From Brugia malayi (Eukaryota > Nematoda > Chromadorea > Rhabditida > Onchocercidae), in contig NW_025062475.1 in the NCBI RefSeq assembly GCF_000002995.4, positions 4,502,528 to 4,566,527 on the forward strand: DNA of 64,000 nucleotides. The letters are read 5' to 3'. Below are positions 42,029-53,825 of the stretch, one piece after another. The translations under genes were made by a program, and so were the position numbers. Positions within the stretch are counted from its first letter, which is position 1. Each line of letters begins with the position of its first letter. Under the pieces are notes generated by a model. The model did not search any database, was not told where the DNA came from, and worked only from the letters and a program-made list of their open reading frames with translations.

Positions 42029-45000
42029 TCATCTTTTTATTTCTTTTCTTTTCTTTCGTGAGGTATTGAGATGGCGCACAAAAACACTTCTACATTTCTT
42101 CTTCAACAGTTCCTCATGCGCCATATTTTCAGTCAATGATGCAATTGCACTTTGTGTCGATGATTTGCCGTAATTTGAGGCTATCTCCGCAGTCACGTAG
42201 CGAGTTTTCTAAAAAGGAAAAATCGATAAATTACCAAAAGTTAAATAATTGTTACACATTTTGGTAGAATATAACCGAATTACTGTCTTTATACAAAGCA
42301 TAAACTATGAATACAAAGAAATACGAAATTTTCAAAACAGTTTAAAGCAATGTAACAAGAACAATGAAGTGTATATTTCATTTCAATACCTTATTTATAT
42401 CAAAAATTTTATCACTCACTAAATACCATTACGAAAACAACGTCAGTAATCAGTAACGAGGAGTTTCATGTTCATGAGAAAAATCCTACCTTGACATGAA
42501 CGTAATGGGCTGGCAGTGACTGTGATAATAAACGATTCAACTGGGTCAACAATGCTTTCTTTTCTTTTCGCAGATCTTCAATCATTTCTGCCGTAGCGTT
42601 CTTTTTGTATCCACTAAATAAAAATCAGCATCAAGAAAATCAGCATCTTCTTCTCAACAAAGACGAAAACACTCTGTTAATTCCTCTAACTAAAGAAATT
42701 AATTTTTTATGTAAATTAACAAGGAACTAATGACCACAACAATATCTAACAAAAACTTACAATTAACAATACAAAGTACATCACATTGGAATTTTCTTTA
42801 CCACTATCAGAATCTACATTTTTCATTTTAAAAGCTTATTTCCATGAAAAAAAGTCAAATTCCAATCTTATTTTAAAATTCAATACAAAATTACTGTTGG
42901 ATATATTTTTTGAATAATGCAATACAAACAGAAATCTCTCCTTCAAACTTAAACGAAAAGCTAAATCATAACGATCATTTTTAAAAAAAAAAATGGAAAA
43001 TAAAAAAATAAACACAGACCTTCCATCCAAATCCAAATCTGCACTTGCTGCTGCTTTCTCAAACCATGTCTGCTTAGAATGCATCTATAAATTTATGCAA
43101 GCAATTGTATCGATTGCACATACAAGTATATATTATGGAAAATAAAGACTATTTGTTTGTCCGTTGTTGGAACAAAGATGCTAAGAAATTAACCTAGAAT
43201 AAAATCTACATACAAATGAACCAACTAATAAGTAAATATTAAAATTTATATATAATGCAAGCAAATCATGAAATATTTCCAAAATTACTATTGCATAATA
43301 ATATATTTGGATAAGGAGATGAGATAAAATACGGATATTACCGAAAAGTTTTTGAAAAAAAATTTCGTTTGTTAATCTTCACCTTCTTCAGTCTATGATC
43401 TAACGCTTCGACTGCTGTTGCAACTTCAACTCGTTTTTTCAAAACGGCATATAGTTCAGGTGAATCGAGTGGAAATATAGGAAATTCTTTCTCTAAATTC
43501 AAACGTTTTTTCGTTAACACTGATTCATATTTCAATAAAATTTTCGAAATTGGTACATCTTTATTTGAATATCAACATTTTGAAACAGTTTCTTTTGAAA
43601 ACTCTAAAAATTTATTTACAGAAATTCTAACACAAGGAGAAAGATATAGGAATATAAGCAGAAGTAATCCTACAATATTTGATTCCTTAGTTACCCACTT
43701 ATGAAATTTCCGAGCTAAAATTTCTTAGTAAAATTAATGTCATAATATTCAATTTCCTGACTAATCACTTCACGAAAAATTCCAAATCAAATGAAAACAA
43801 GAAACATTAACTAACCTCTATTCAAATTTCTGCAAATTCTTTGGTAATAAAAAACATCTTGGGAATCGATAAGTAAAATTGCAAGTCCTTCCTTCGTTGC
43901 ACGTGCTGTACGACCGCATCGATGGATGTAAAGCTACAAGACAAATAAAAGTTATAGAGATAGAAAATAGTGAAACATATTATTATATATCATTACTATT
44001 AAGTTATAGAGAATGGTAAGCGTTGTTATGAAGAATGATCGAGACTCTTATCATTCTTCATAACAATTTCTCGAGCAAATGAACTTTGATTCATTTGCTC
44101 GAGAAATTGCTGAACGATGTATAACAAACACATTTCAGGTACATCACCAATCATAATCGAGCAAAGCATCAAGTGGTTGAGATTATAAATTCTAATAGAT
44201 ATCACATCAATAAGATACTTCAAAATCTAAATCAATCATTCGTTTAACTTGAAAATTTACTTCAGCAGTTTTTGGTATTTGATAATGAATGACATGTTGA
44301 ACATCTCGAATATCCAAACCACGCGCAGCTACGTCAGTTGCAAGCAAAACAGAATCTTCTTCCACTAAAAATTCAAAATTTTTCATATTGAAAATCCACC
44401 ACTACTACAGCAAGAATCAATTTAAATCAAACAAAAAAATAAAGGCTTACTAGCAAACTTTTCCAGGTTTTTTAAACGTTTCTTCTGCATCATTTTCGCA
44501 TGTAACATTAGTGGAACAGGTTTATGCTCAAGCTAGAAAATAATCAAACCATAGTAGTAAAGGTAACAAGAAAGAACATAAAAACATGTCAGAATATGAT
44601 TCTTTGTTTCTTTTTTAACTATTCTTATGAAAAAAGAAGAAAACAAATCTCGTTTTACCTTTTTTAAGATTCCATGCAATCTTCTAGATGCATCGACTGA
44701 ATTGGTGAATACTAATGTTCGCCCACCATAACGATTTAATAGATATATGAGATTGGTGTCCTGAATCAACGCTTACAAGTAGCATAAAAGAAATTATTAT
44801 CATTATCGGCGGAAACCAAACAGAGTGTAATCCGCAACGAAGTTTACCTTTTCCAATAAATTGTTGCAGTTAATCCGCGCTTCTACGACTGTCTTAGCTG
44901 TACCTCTTTCACCAGTAATATCAATAATTCTGTGTTTTTCTTTTCGTATTCCGGTGATTTCAATCAATCTGCCTAAAGAAGAGAGATAAGAAATCACCGA

Positions 45001-47794
45001 TCTGCAAGTGAAAATGAACAAAAAAAAGTGAACAAGCAAAATAAACGAAATATTTCATGAATACCTTAATAATTGATATATCAAGTGTGCAAATGTATCA
45101 CACTAAAGATATAAATAATCATGTTATTTTGGCAAAAGATGACTTAACACCAATAAGAATTGACAATTCGAAAGAACTTACTGATTTTTCCATCTGTGTC
45201 GATTTTATCAGCGTTCACATCACCATGCTTTTTAGACGCAGGGTGAGTATAGGTAAGGGTAGCAGAAAATACAAAAGTTTGGAGCTTTTTAGATGTATTT
45301 CTGTAAAGGCTTAATGTATTTCTTCAAAAATATTAGTGAATAGAACAAGCAGTTGATTATATTATCTTTCTTAGGAAAATCAATGTTAGGCTATATTTAG
45401 CGTTCAGTTGCATTATACAAAGAACCCACTACTTTAAGCAATATTTTAATGGAAAATCTTACATACTCACTTCCTTAGGGTGTCTAAAATATGTTGCAGA
45501 TCTTCAAAATGTCCTTTTTCAATCATACGATCAGTTTCATCAACTACTAGACATTGTAAGTGAGACCAGTCAGAAAGACAGCTATCAGCTTCAGCTGATG
45601 TCATTAAGGCTAAAAGTCGTCCTGGAGTAGCAATAACGATTTCGGGTACATATTTTAATATACGCTCTTGTTTTTGCAATGAAAGACCACCGACAATAGA
45701 TGCGACCTGCAAAATAAAAGTAACAAAAATAACTTAAAATCTAGTTACCCAACTTTTTATTACCCAACATAATCTTAAGCAAACCGAATACCATAAGCTG
45801 TTTACTTTATTTCAGGGAAGTAAGAATGGTTCAAGATAGGATCAAATAAAAACTTAAACCAATCAAATTATGGAAAGAACGTAATAATTACTTTGAACGG
45901 AGTATACTTTAGCAAAGCATCGATGTGGTTCCTAATTTGCATTACCAGTTCCCGAGTTGGCGCAAGAATGAGAGCTCTAATGCCCTTTTTTTGTTCACTG
46001 CTTTCCAGAAATGACTGATTTGCTAAAAGATGTTCAACAACAGGCACACCAAACGCCAGTGTCTTCCCACTTCCCTGTAAATGTATGGTTAAGCATAAAA
46101 GCTAAATTCGATCAACGAAGAAAGAATTGGTAACACTTAATTAGATGCTTATTATATGCTAGCAAACTACTACACACACACGTCATGAGATTAAGACCAT
46201 GCTATATTGGACAGCATGTTATAAGAATATGTGATCATTCTGGGAATATAAGTGAAGCAATTAATAACTGAGACATCTTGCAAATGAAGATATGATGGAA
46301 ATAATCTTTTACTAAACTAATAAACTCATAAACTTTCCATCAACAAAAAACTTCCATGGACTAGTGTTAAAAAACTAGAAAAAATCAAACTTTACCGTCT
46401 CTGCCGCTCCAATAATATCAAAGCGATCTCTAACAGCGCTTGGTATGACAAGTTTTTGTATTTCCGTCGGCTCAGTAAACCTATAATATTTTATAGTATC
46501 AATTTCACATCACTATTACCACATAATATTTCAAAAAATTCATCAATTGTCCTGCAATCCAAAAATTTAAAAAGTGATAGGAAAATACCCCATATCAGCG
46601 ATAGCTTTTAAAACTGCATTAGAAATATAAAGATTTATCCAACCCGACATATCTGCAATCTCGCCTTTTTTTCCATGCAACTCATCTGCAATCATATTCT
46701 TGAAATAGCAACATGATAAAGCAGTGTATTGCTCAAAAGTTTCTTTAATGCTGGTGAAAAAGAAACACGAGAAATGAAAGATGCCAATACGAAATGTTTT
46801 TAAGAGATGGAAACAAAAAAGAAATATATACCAATTTCTTCATTATTAAAACCAATGCTGCCATTTATTCCTTCACTCTTCGCAATGGAAACCTTTAAAA
46901 TGGCAATACCATCTGAATTTACATGAAAACTTTTCTCATTCAATGGATTAACCTGGTAACTTTAATATAATCTTCTTACTTATACCATTAAAAGTAGGAC
47001 TAGACAGAAAAACGAGTAGAAACATTTATATGACATAATAATTTACATAATTTACATTCTTTTCCTTAAAAAATCCTATCAACATAACTTGATCTTTACT
47101 CATATAAATCTACCTGCTTTGTAACCACAGTCTCATTAAATTTCTCCAGCTCTTTTCCTTTTTTATTATTCATCGTTTTTAATGTGTGGTCATCATTTGT
47201 TTCAGATTTATCAAGTGCATCAGTTACTTTTCTCTTTTTCGCGTTCTTCTTCTTCTACAATTTTTCAACCAAAAAATTAATAGAATAAATATGGAAAGGA
47301 ACGAAGAAACAAACATAAGAAAATTGATGTGATAAAAAAATTAGTGGTATTCTCTTATCATACTACTACTAAAAGTAAACAATTCCATACCACTTTTTCA
47401 ACCTTAATACTGTAGAAAAAGAAGAAAAAACTGCATTAATAGTTGTCTCAACAATTCATAGTCTTCAAAACGGTATCAAATCTTAATTAATTCGAATAGT
47501 TTCCTACAATATTTGAATGATTCAAGGTAATAAATTCATATTTTAAACCTACAACATCTTTCCCATTATAACAAATATTAGCACCTCATTTTATAATATA
47601 TGTTGTATAAACCAAAAGCAACTAAAAAAAAAAAAGAAATATACCATTGCATTCTTTCCATCATTATGTTCTCCGATCGGCATCGGTATGTATTCTTCAA
47701 ATGATGAAAGAAATGTGAAATTCTCATCAATAATACATTCACCAGGAATATTCACCATTTTCCATTTACCATTACCACTGACAATTTTTGGCAT
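42029..47794 (-). CDS. DEAD-box ATP-dependent RNA helicase, DDX24/Mak5 type (17 exons)
   Basis: Exons, 5' to 3': 47645..47794, 47114..47254, 46832..46952, 46589..46742, 46396..46480, 45892..46074, 45471..45706, 45182..45300, 44848..44972, 44659..44760, 44451..44532, 44261..44364, 43816..43933, 43383..43558, 43020..43084, 42490..42613, 42029..42208; 754 aa, all phases consistent. Members of this family unwind RNA during 60S ribosomal subunit assembly in the nucleolus. Motifs: Q motif FTEPTEIQ (190-197), I AETGSGKT (about 215-222), Ia APTREL (255-260), Ib TPGRL (305-309), II DETD (334-337), III SAT (369-371), IV TLVFTNS (453-459), V ATDVAARGLD (508-517), VI HRCGRTAR (538-545). EKGHF after motif II and the short spacer after motif III resemble DDX24. 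The N-terminus and tail are Lys-rich, fitting nucleolar targeting. Start ATG at 47794; acceptors at 47809-47810 and 47827-47828 could take a spliced leader. The acceptor of exon 4 (..TTAAAG) was chosen by phase and is the least certain junction. Confidence 0.93.
44023..44109. repeat. Two adjoining perfect hairpins in a helicase intron
   Basis: Hairpin 1: arms 44023-44039 and 44050-44066 (17 bp, TTGTTATGAAGAATGAT) with a 10-nt loop. Hairpin 2: arms 44064-44083 and 44090-44109 (20 bp, CAATTTCTCGAGCAAATGAA) with a 6-nt loop. Both lie inside the 327-nt intron between helicase exons 44261..44364 and 43816..43933, and they share three bases. Confidence 0.85.
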
Positions 47795-50540
47795 TTGATT
47801 GAATTATACTGTAAAACGGACTGAATCTGAAATAATTACCTCCGAAATTTATTAACAAATTTCTGATAAATTTAAGTAGCTCAAAACATCATGTAACGAA
47901 TTTGCATTTTGGGTGGAATTTGATTGGTTTGAATGGAATTCAGTGTTTAGTTGGACTGTATGAAATTATTAGCAGAATGATACTTTGACTTTTATACATT
48001 TGTCTATAGCGATGGAGGAGATCTTTTCGAGATGGCTTATGCAGAATTATTTTTGTGAAATCATGTTACGCTGCAGAATCACTTTTGTAACTCGGATTTT
48101 CTGCAGATATTCATTTCTCTCTCTCTCTCTACATATATATAGAATGATTTATAACAAAATTATTTCTTTCATTTCAGAAATTTACCGTAGACACAATACC
48201 GTATCATCAGTTATTAATTAATTAAAGAATTGTTTTTTATTCCTTCCTGCAGAAATTTTTATTTACTTTGATCTTCAATCATTTATAAAAAGAGTGGTTA
48301 ATTCAAACTTATAACTAGTTCGAGGTCACTTTGAGGGATTCCTGAATCATTTGATTAGGTTAATTTGAAATGCAGTAACTACTTGACCTTAATATTTTAT
48401 AAATAAACAAATGTGTTGGAATGAAAATATTAGTACCTCTATTTTGCTGCAGAAGAAAATGCTAAATTTAATGAATAAAAAAAAGACAAAGAAAATTTAA
48501 TTTTACCCGACATCGCAGTAATTCGATGACAAATAAGTGACAAGGGAATTGATCACTTTATTCTATGTACACTATGAAAATGTTTGATCAGTTATTTGAT
48601 GCAAATACAGTATTTCATGCAATTCGATTTGTTCCAATTTTCCATTTTCCTGAAGGTTTGCAAATATTGAAGAGTACAGTTGGAATAAGCCTTGTCGGAA
48701 AAACTGAATCATAATATGCCGGTATTAAATCCATAAGATGTCTTATTTGAATATTTCTTAAACAAATATAATTTCTTTCTAGAGTATAGCATCCAAAACC
48801 ATGTAAAATTCATTTAATTATAACTGAACCATATGCATTGTTTAAAATGTTACAATTTGTTAACGAAGAATATGTGCGACAGGGAACAAACATGTTGATA
48901 ATTTCTTCCTGTTTTATTGCTAATATTTTCCAGTTCAATCGCCAAACTTAAATTAAAGACCACTTCTTTATGCAGCTAATCTCGTTTGTTAGCTGTTAGC
49001 TGTTTGTTCAACTAACCTTTCAAATAATCTCTTCCGTTTTTTATCACTCTAAGAATGCACCTTTGCCATAAACCAGTGTTCCGTATAAGGAATTAAAGGA
49101 GCCAATTAAGGTAACAATTATAAGAAAGAAAAGCTACCTTCGAAACTCATCAAACTTTGATTTCTCTTATTAAAATATATGCTTACATTTAGATCCACAA
49201 TTTTTCTTTCATTGTGATATCAATGCTGGAAATGTTCCGGAACAACGAACTATGTCACTTTATTATGCATTCTTCGTACAGTCATATTATTAGAAACGTC
49301 GCAGAGATTATTTCCGCAATTTTTCGTATTGTTACGATGATCACACTGAGCAAAACGTAATAGAAACTCTAGTTTTTGAGCAAATTTTCAGAGAAACAAA
49401 AGTTTATTAAAAATGTCTTAGAACTTTGATGAGGATAGCAACTGACATTGCTGATAGGATAATGATATTAAATGCACGAACAAATCCAATCTGTTGATGA
49501 TGAATTTTTTTTTCAAAAATCGCAGAATATCACTGTTTTAAATCTACTTGGAAATTGGGGACATGAGTGATAAAATGTTGTCGTGGAAGTGAGCTTACTT
49601 ACCATTTTTCTGATAAGTTCACCACTACGTCATTTTCTTTACACTGCCTAATAATTGCTCCTTTGCAAAGAGTTACAAAGAACTATTATGAAGATTGAAC
49701 ATTCTAATAATGAACATCAGATTTTTCCAGTCTAAAACTTATAGGTTCAATTATAAAACGACTATCTAACACATAAAAAATTCATAGAACTTTGCAAAAA
49801 AAAAAGGGTAATCAAAAACTTTCTAGAAGACATAGTTATCAATGAGTTAAATGAAAATTTGACTGGTGCATTCAGTTGTTCGTTCTCCTCGGTTAAATTA
49901 TTTTCTGTAGCAAAACCTTCAAAAATTAAAAGCATGCAAAAAAAATTTAGCGTTACTGAATATTTAGCAAAATTTGTCGCATAAAAATGTTTTTTGAAGC
50001 ATTTATATAGAATGAATTATAATTTCACTTTTTTTGCTTTGAAGAGAAACGCGTTATAAATCTGATTGCATTTACTTAAAATTTTTGCGACAAATTTTGA
50101 AAATCATAAAATCAGTTCTTCACCAAAAATATTTTTGCATAGAATAAAGATTGTTCAGTTCAAAGGAGAAATGAAATTGATCTAGAATTCATGACGAACT
50201 TATTGTGTTTCCCTCCAAATTCGTTTTGATTTTTGCTTCTGTGAAACAATAATAGGCAACTCCAGCATTTGAATCAACTAGATAATAAGATTTGTGAAAA
50301 TTTCATAAACTAATTCTTATTCATTGATCGGTGAAGCTGCAACTTCGAAGCTCATCAGACGTTTATTAAAATATATATTTGCATTTGAACTGACAATCTC
50401 ATTTTAGCATCATTCTGCACTGTGCCACTACTAAACTGAAACAGGCGGAATTTTATTTTAACTGTCGACATTTTAGCTAATTGAGTGAGAAGCACTGACA
50501 TTCTGGCGTATTCAGTGATAGTCGCACGAGACTTAAACTG
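47795..50540. other. Intergenic region between helicase and zinc-finger locus
   Basis: No confident gene. One 69-codon open frame at 48012-48221 (+) starts with a good ATG but has no recognisable domain. The part at 49741-50050 is an inverted duplicate of 59911-60230. The segments near 49139-49195 and 50340-50395 are diverged direct repeats of one another. Confidence 0.5.
49762..49935 (-). CDS. Small open frame with a conserved inverted-duplicate partner
   Basis: A 57-codon frame from ATG at 49935. The first residues are hydrophobic (MLLIFEGFA), followed by TENNLTEENEQLNAPVKF. The stretch matches, in the same frame, the plus-strand frame at 59995..60123 (TENNLADENEQLNAPMKF), with several of the nucleotide differences silent. 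The hydrophobic start followed by an Asn/Glu-rich segment recalls the signal-peptide exon of the neighbouring zinc-finger genes (VLAENET). It may be a decayed N-terminal exon of a relative; the function is unknown. The upstream frame is closed by a stop, so it may be a relic. Confidence 0.3.
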   Translation of the reverse strand: MLLIFEGFATENNLTEENEQLNAPVKFSFNSLITMSSRKFLITLFFLQSSMNFLCVR

Positions 50541-50890
50541 ATGAAAAATGATAAAATATTATTATTAGAAGCCGCACGACAAGTAACAATTAATGGCTGT
50601 ATGAATTTAGTCATTCATGCATTACATTCGTGCCACACTTCTTTCTTCCGATAATCTCCGAAGCACAACCATTGCTAAACATCATATGGAGTCAAAAAGC
50701 ATCAGTTGTCAATTTAATAATAGAAAAATTAGAATGAAAGGGAAACAGTACGAATAATAAATACAAGTGACACAGATTAAAAACTGTTTGAACCTTTGGT
50801 CGTTTAATTCCAGCAATTTCAAATAAAAACTTTCAATCGAGTATTTCTGTCATTGTAAAAATTCAGTTTTTCATCTTGCTCTTCATTTCA

Positions 50891-51780
50891 ATGACACAAA
50901 TCATCTGGTTGAGCTTTCTGCTTTGTACTGTTTTGGCTGAGAATGAAACTATCTCTTTACTAAATCTCGACATCGATGACATTACATGGGATGACTGTAG
51001 CAATGGGTACTTCTCAACTAGTTTCAACATCCTTGATAATAGCAATTTGGAGTCGATTCTAGGTTCAAGCATTGATGCTCATAAAAGAGAACCAGAAAAT
51101 ACTGGTAGAGAATTACCAGGAACATCTGCTAGGAATTTGGAGATTAGCATTTCATCTGATTTTTCGCACTTCGATTTCACTGATTTGTGGAAAAGTGAGC
51201 ATAGAAGCAATGAGGATTCGAAAATCGAAACCGTTCCAATCACAACAGGAAATTCTCAGTTGCAAGAATTGCCGAGAACAGATGGTGAGAATATGCATAG
51301 TAGCATTTCGGCAAACACTGAGAAGTCCGAAATAAAAACTGATCTCGTTACTGCAAAAAACATGGAGTTATTTGTTTTGCAAAATCCTACCATTACAGGT
51401 ATCATTAATCTAACATATGCTCACAATTTTTTTCAAATTACATTAATTCATTCCAAATGATTGGACGATGATAATTGCAAAAATAAATATTATAAGATAA
51501 TTTTCCAGATAAGAAAAATTATGAGTGTCCCCATGTCGGATGTACTATGAAAACAAAAAGTCGCAATGAATACATAGCTCACAGGAGAACGCATCCCAAA
51601 CCTTTTATTTATGAATGCAAAGTGCCCGGTTGTGGACAAACATTCACTCATCAGTCAACACTCGTCAATCACCAGAAAACACACGGGCCTAAACTTAAGT
51701 GCGAAAATTGTGGCAAAAACTTCAACTCGAAGTATAGACTAAACGCTCACGGGAAACGCTGTGCGAATGTTCCATGTTAG
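50891..51780 (+). CDS. Signal-peptide protein with three zinc fingers, copy A (5' exon plus finger exon A1)
   Basis: Exons 50891..51398 and 51509..51780; phase-1 junction (G|AT, Asp170); 259 aa. The protein starts MTQIIWLSFLLCTVLAENET, a convincing signal peptide with likely cleavage after VLA and an N-glycosylation sequon (NET) right behind. Residues 20-169 form an acidic, Ser/Thr-rich region with no recognised domain. The second exon encodes fingers: C176-x4-C181-x12-H194-x3-H198, then C206/C211/H224/H228, then C234/C237/H250/C254 (C2HC). C2H2 fingers usually bind nucleic acid in the nucleus, so the signal peptide is unexpected; the protein may be secreted, luminal or membrane-tethered. Start ATG at 50891 lies 24 nt after an acceptor (ATTCAG, AG at 50865-50866), fitting trans-splicing. 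No AATAAA lies in the 132 bp before the next finger exon. I do not recognise an orthologue. Confidence 0.82.
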
Positions 51781-51912
51781 TTCCACAAATTCAGAAAATT
51801 TTGAACATTTTTTATCTGACTGTCTACCTGAAGTGGAATGCACAGCTGAGAAATATTGTTGTATAGCAGTGAAGAATAGGATTATAAAAATTATTATAAG
51901 ACAATATTTCAG

Positions 51913-52184
51913 ATGATAAAAATTATGAATGTCACCATGTCGGGTGTACTATGAAAACGAAGAGCCACAATGAATACATTGATCACAAGAAAACACATCC
52001 CGAACCTTTTATTTATGAATGCAAAGTGTCCGGTTGTGGGCGAACATTCAATCACCCATCAACATTCTACAGTCATGACAAAACACATGGGACTAAACTT
52101 CAGTGCGGGAACTGTGGCAAAATTTTCAACTCTAAAAATAATTTGAGGTCTCACAAGAAGCGTTGTACGAAAGCTCTACGTTAG
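51913..52184 (+). CDS. Alternative zinc-finger terminal exon A2
   Basis: A 272-nt exon follows the acceptor ATTTCAG (AG at 51911-51912). It starts in the same phase as A1 (AT completes Asp) and ends with TAG at 52182-52184. It encodes the same three-finger layout with all Cys and His conserved but different residues between them (for example NHPSTFYSH in finger 2, SKNNLRSH in finger 3). Splicing from the donor at 51398 to this exon would yield another 259-aa protein. It cannot be added after A1 because A1 ends in a stop codon. AATAAA at 52336-52341 could serve as its polyadenylation signal. Confidence 0.72.
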
Positions 52185-52634
52185 TTTCACAAATTTAGCA
52201 GAACTCTAACATGTTTGCCTTCCTGGAGTGAAATGCACAGCTGAGAAAGATTCATTATATAGCAGTACAAAATTCAATAGATCAATATTTAACAAAGACT
52301 CAACAAAGCGATAGATCCTTCTCATTTATATTCAAAATAAAAAAAAAAAGTAAGCAGTACCTGCTGTTCAAGGAATGGAATGAGTTTAAAAGTTATTTTC
52401 TTAAGAAGGCCTTTGCTTTTACGTGAAATTGTAGATATTGAACAGTAAGAAATCAAAAACTGATGATCTCATCTACAATTACATTTTTAATTTAAATACA
52501 TGAAAAACAAGTAAAGAAGCTATTTGAAGTATAATATCACAGACATTTTTATGATCGGTTTTCAAATTGCGTTAATTAATTACAAATTGCTATGATAGGA
52601 CTGAAGAAAGAAGTGTTATCAAACAGCTTTTCAG

Positions 52635-52906
52635 ATGATAAAAATTATGAATGTCACCATGTCGGGTGTACGATGAAAACGAAGAGTTACAGTAAATATA
52701 TAGCTCACAGGAAAACGCACCCCAAACCTTTTGTTTATGAGTGCAAAGTGTTCGGTTGTGGAGGAACATTCAATAATCCATCAACATTCTACAGTCATCA
52801 GGAAACACACGGGCCTAAACTTCAGTGCGGAAACTGTGGCAAAATTTTCAACTCTAAAAATAATTTGAGGTCTCACAAGAAGCATTGTACGAAAGCTCCA
52901 CGTTAG
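52635..52906 (+). CDS. Alternative zinc-finger terminal exon A3
   Basis: A 272-nt exon after acceptor TTTTCAG (AG at 52633-52634), same phase as A1 and A2, with its own stop at 52904-52906. Three fingers; all metal ligands are present. Finger 3 is nearly identical to that of A2, while finger 2 has GGTFNNPSTFYSH. An open frame continues upstream of the acceptor, but without a good start context, so the spliced reading is preferred. The 3' flank from 52907 is almost identical to that of exon B2, and AATAAA at 53290-53295 is a candidate polyadenylation signal. Confidence 0.72.
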
Positions 52907-53289
52907 TTTCACAAATTTAGCAAGACTTCAAACATATTTGTCTGCTTGAAGTGAAATGCACATGAAAATGTGCTGAAAAAACATCCGTGAAATTGTATAA
53001 TAGCAACACAAAATTCAGTAAATAATGCGATGCAAAAAAAAAGCCATGTAAAGAAGCACTTAATTGCTCCATTAGGCCAAATTTCGGCAAACTTTTTATA
53101 CCTTTTGGTGTATTCATTCTAGCCGTAACAGAAAGCAATTAACAATTCGCGAATATTTCGGAAGAAATACGATAAGGTGCGCAAGAATGAGAAGCTACAC
53201 GGCATTTCTGGTGCTATCATCGGAATGATGCAGAAAATTTTATTGATTTACAATTTTATTGATATTCATAAATCTACCTTATTTTATGG

Positions 53290-53295
53290 AATAAA
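53290..53295 (+). promoter_or_regulatory. Candidate polyadenylation signal, copy A
   Basis: AATAAA 384 nt after the stop of finger exon A3, in the highly conserved 3' block. The matching element in copy B is at 57038-57043. Confidence 0.4.
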
Positions 53296-53700
53296 TACAC
53301 TTTTTGCAATTTTTGTCCTTATGAAAATTAGAGCCAACAGAAATTAGTCATTGCATAGCTGAATTGACATTATTCAAATAAAGTAGCTAATTAATCAAGT
53401 AAGAAATATTCCTTTTATTTGATTTTTTTCGTCATTTTTTTGAATGGTCACGAAATGAAAGTTAGAATCAATAGGTGAAATTTAAATTTATCAAGCACAA
53501 ACAGTATTGGATTTTACAAATTTATAATGTCTATGTGTACGCATAAATAGCTTAAGTTTCTCATATGATATTAACGTTGACAAAATTGTTAGGATTGTAA
53601 GCTTAGCACTTTAGTACTGACATTTTAGTTCAAAATCGGGTTTAGCTTATAAATAAAATGTTCATCGTGTGTTTTCATATGTTTAATACATTCATTTCAG

Positions 53701-53825
53701 TTTTTAGTGTTCACTGTAAGCCTCAAAATAAAGACTTTGCGACTGCTTCCTTGTTAAATGAATCTTCCCAATTCAGAGAAGTAATAGCATCTGGCCAGTT
53801 GGCATGTAGATTGGAATTTCATTAA
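53701..53825 (+). CDS. Possible extra terminal exon without zinc fingers
   Basis: An acceptor TTCATTTCAG ends at 53700. The following sequence is open for 40 codons only in the phase that fits the donor at 51398, and ends in TAA at 53823-53825. It would encode FSVHCKPQNKDFATASLLNE and about 20 further residues. No domain is recognised. I saw no equivalent exon in copy B. The phase match and base composition favour it, but this may be chance. Confidence 0.28.

Larger units (their letters stand above)
50540..53660 (+). repeat. Segmental tandem duplication, copy A
   Basis: This segment matches about 54720-57350 in the same orientation, including promoter-side sequence, the 5' exon, zinc-finger exons and 3' flank. 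The offset is 4154 bp at the 5' exon and 3748 bp at the last zinc-finger exon. The 406-bp change corresponds to one zinc-finger exon unit (404 bp) present only in copy A. Confidence 0.9.

Noticed and set aside
44026..44223. 65-codon minus-strand frame inside a helicase intron
   Set aside because: It is not in phase with the flanking exons, whose direct junction (AE|LYIHRCGRTAR) restores a canonical motif VI. The frame runs through the intronic hairpins.
48012..48221. 69-codon plus-strand frame upstream of the helicase, starting MEEIFSRW
   Set aside because: ATG context is fair but the later half runs through a CT/TA simple repeat and no domain or partner exon is visible. It could be a bidirectional-promoter transcript, not supportable as a gene.
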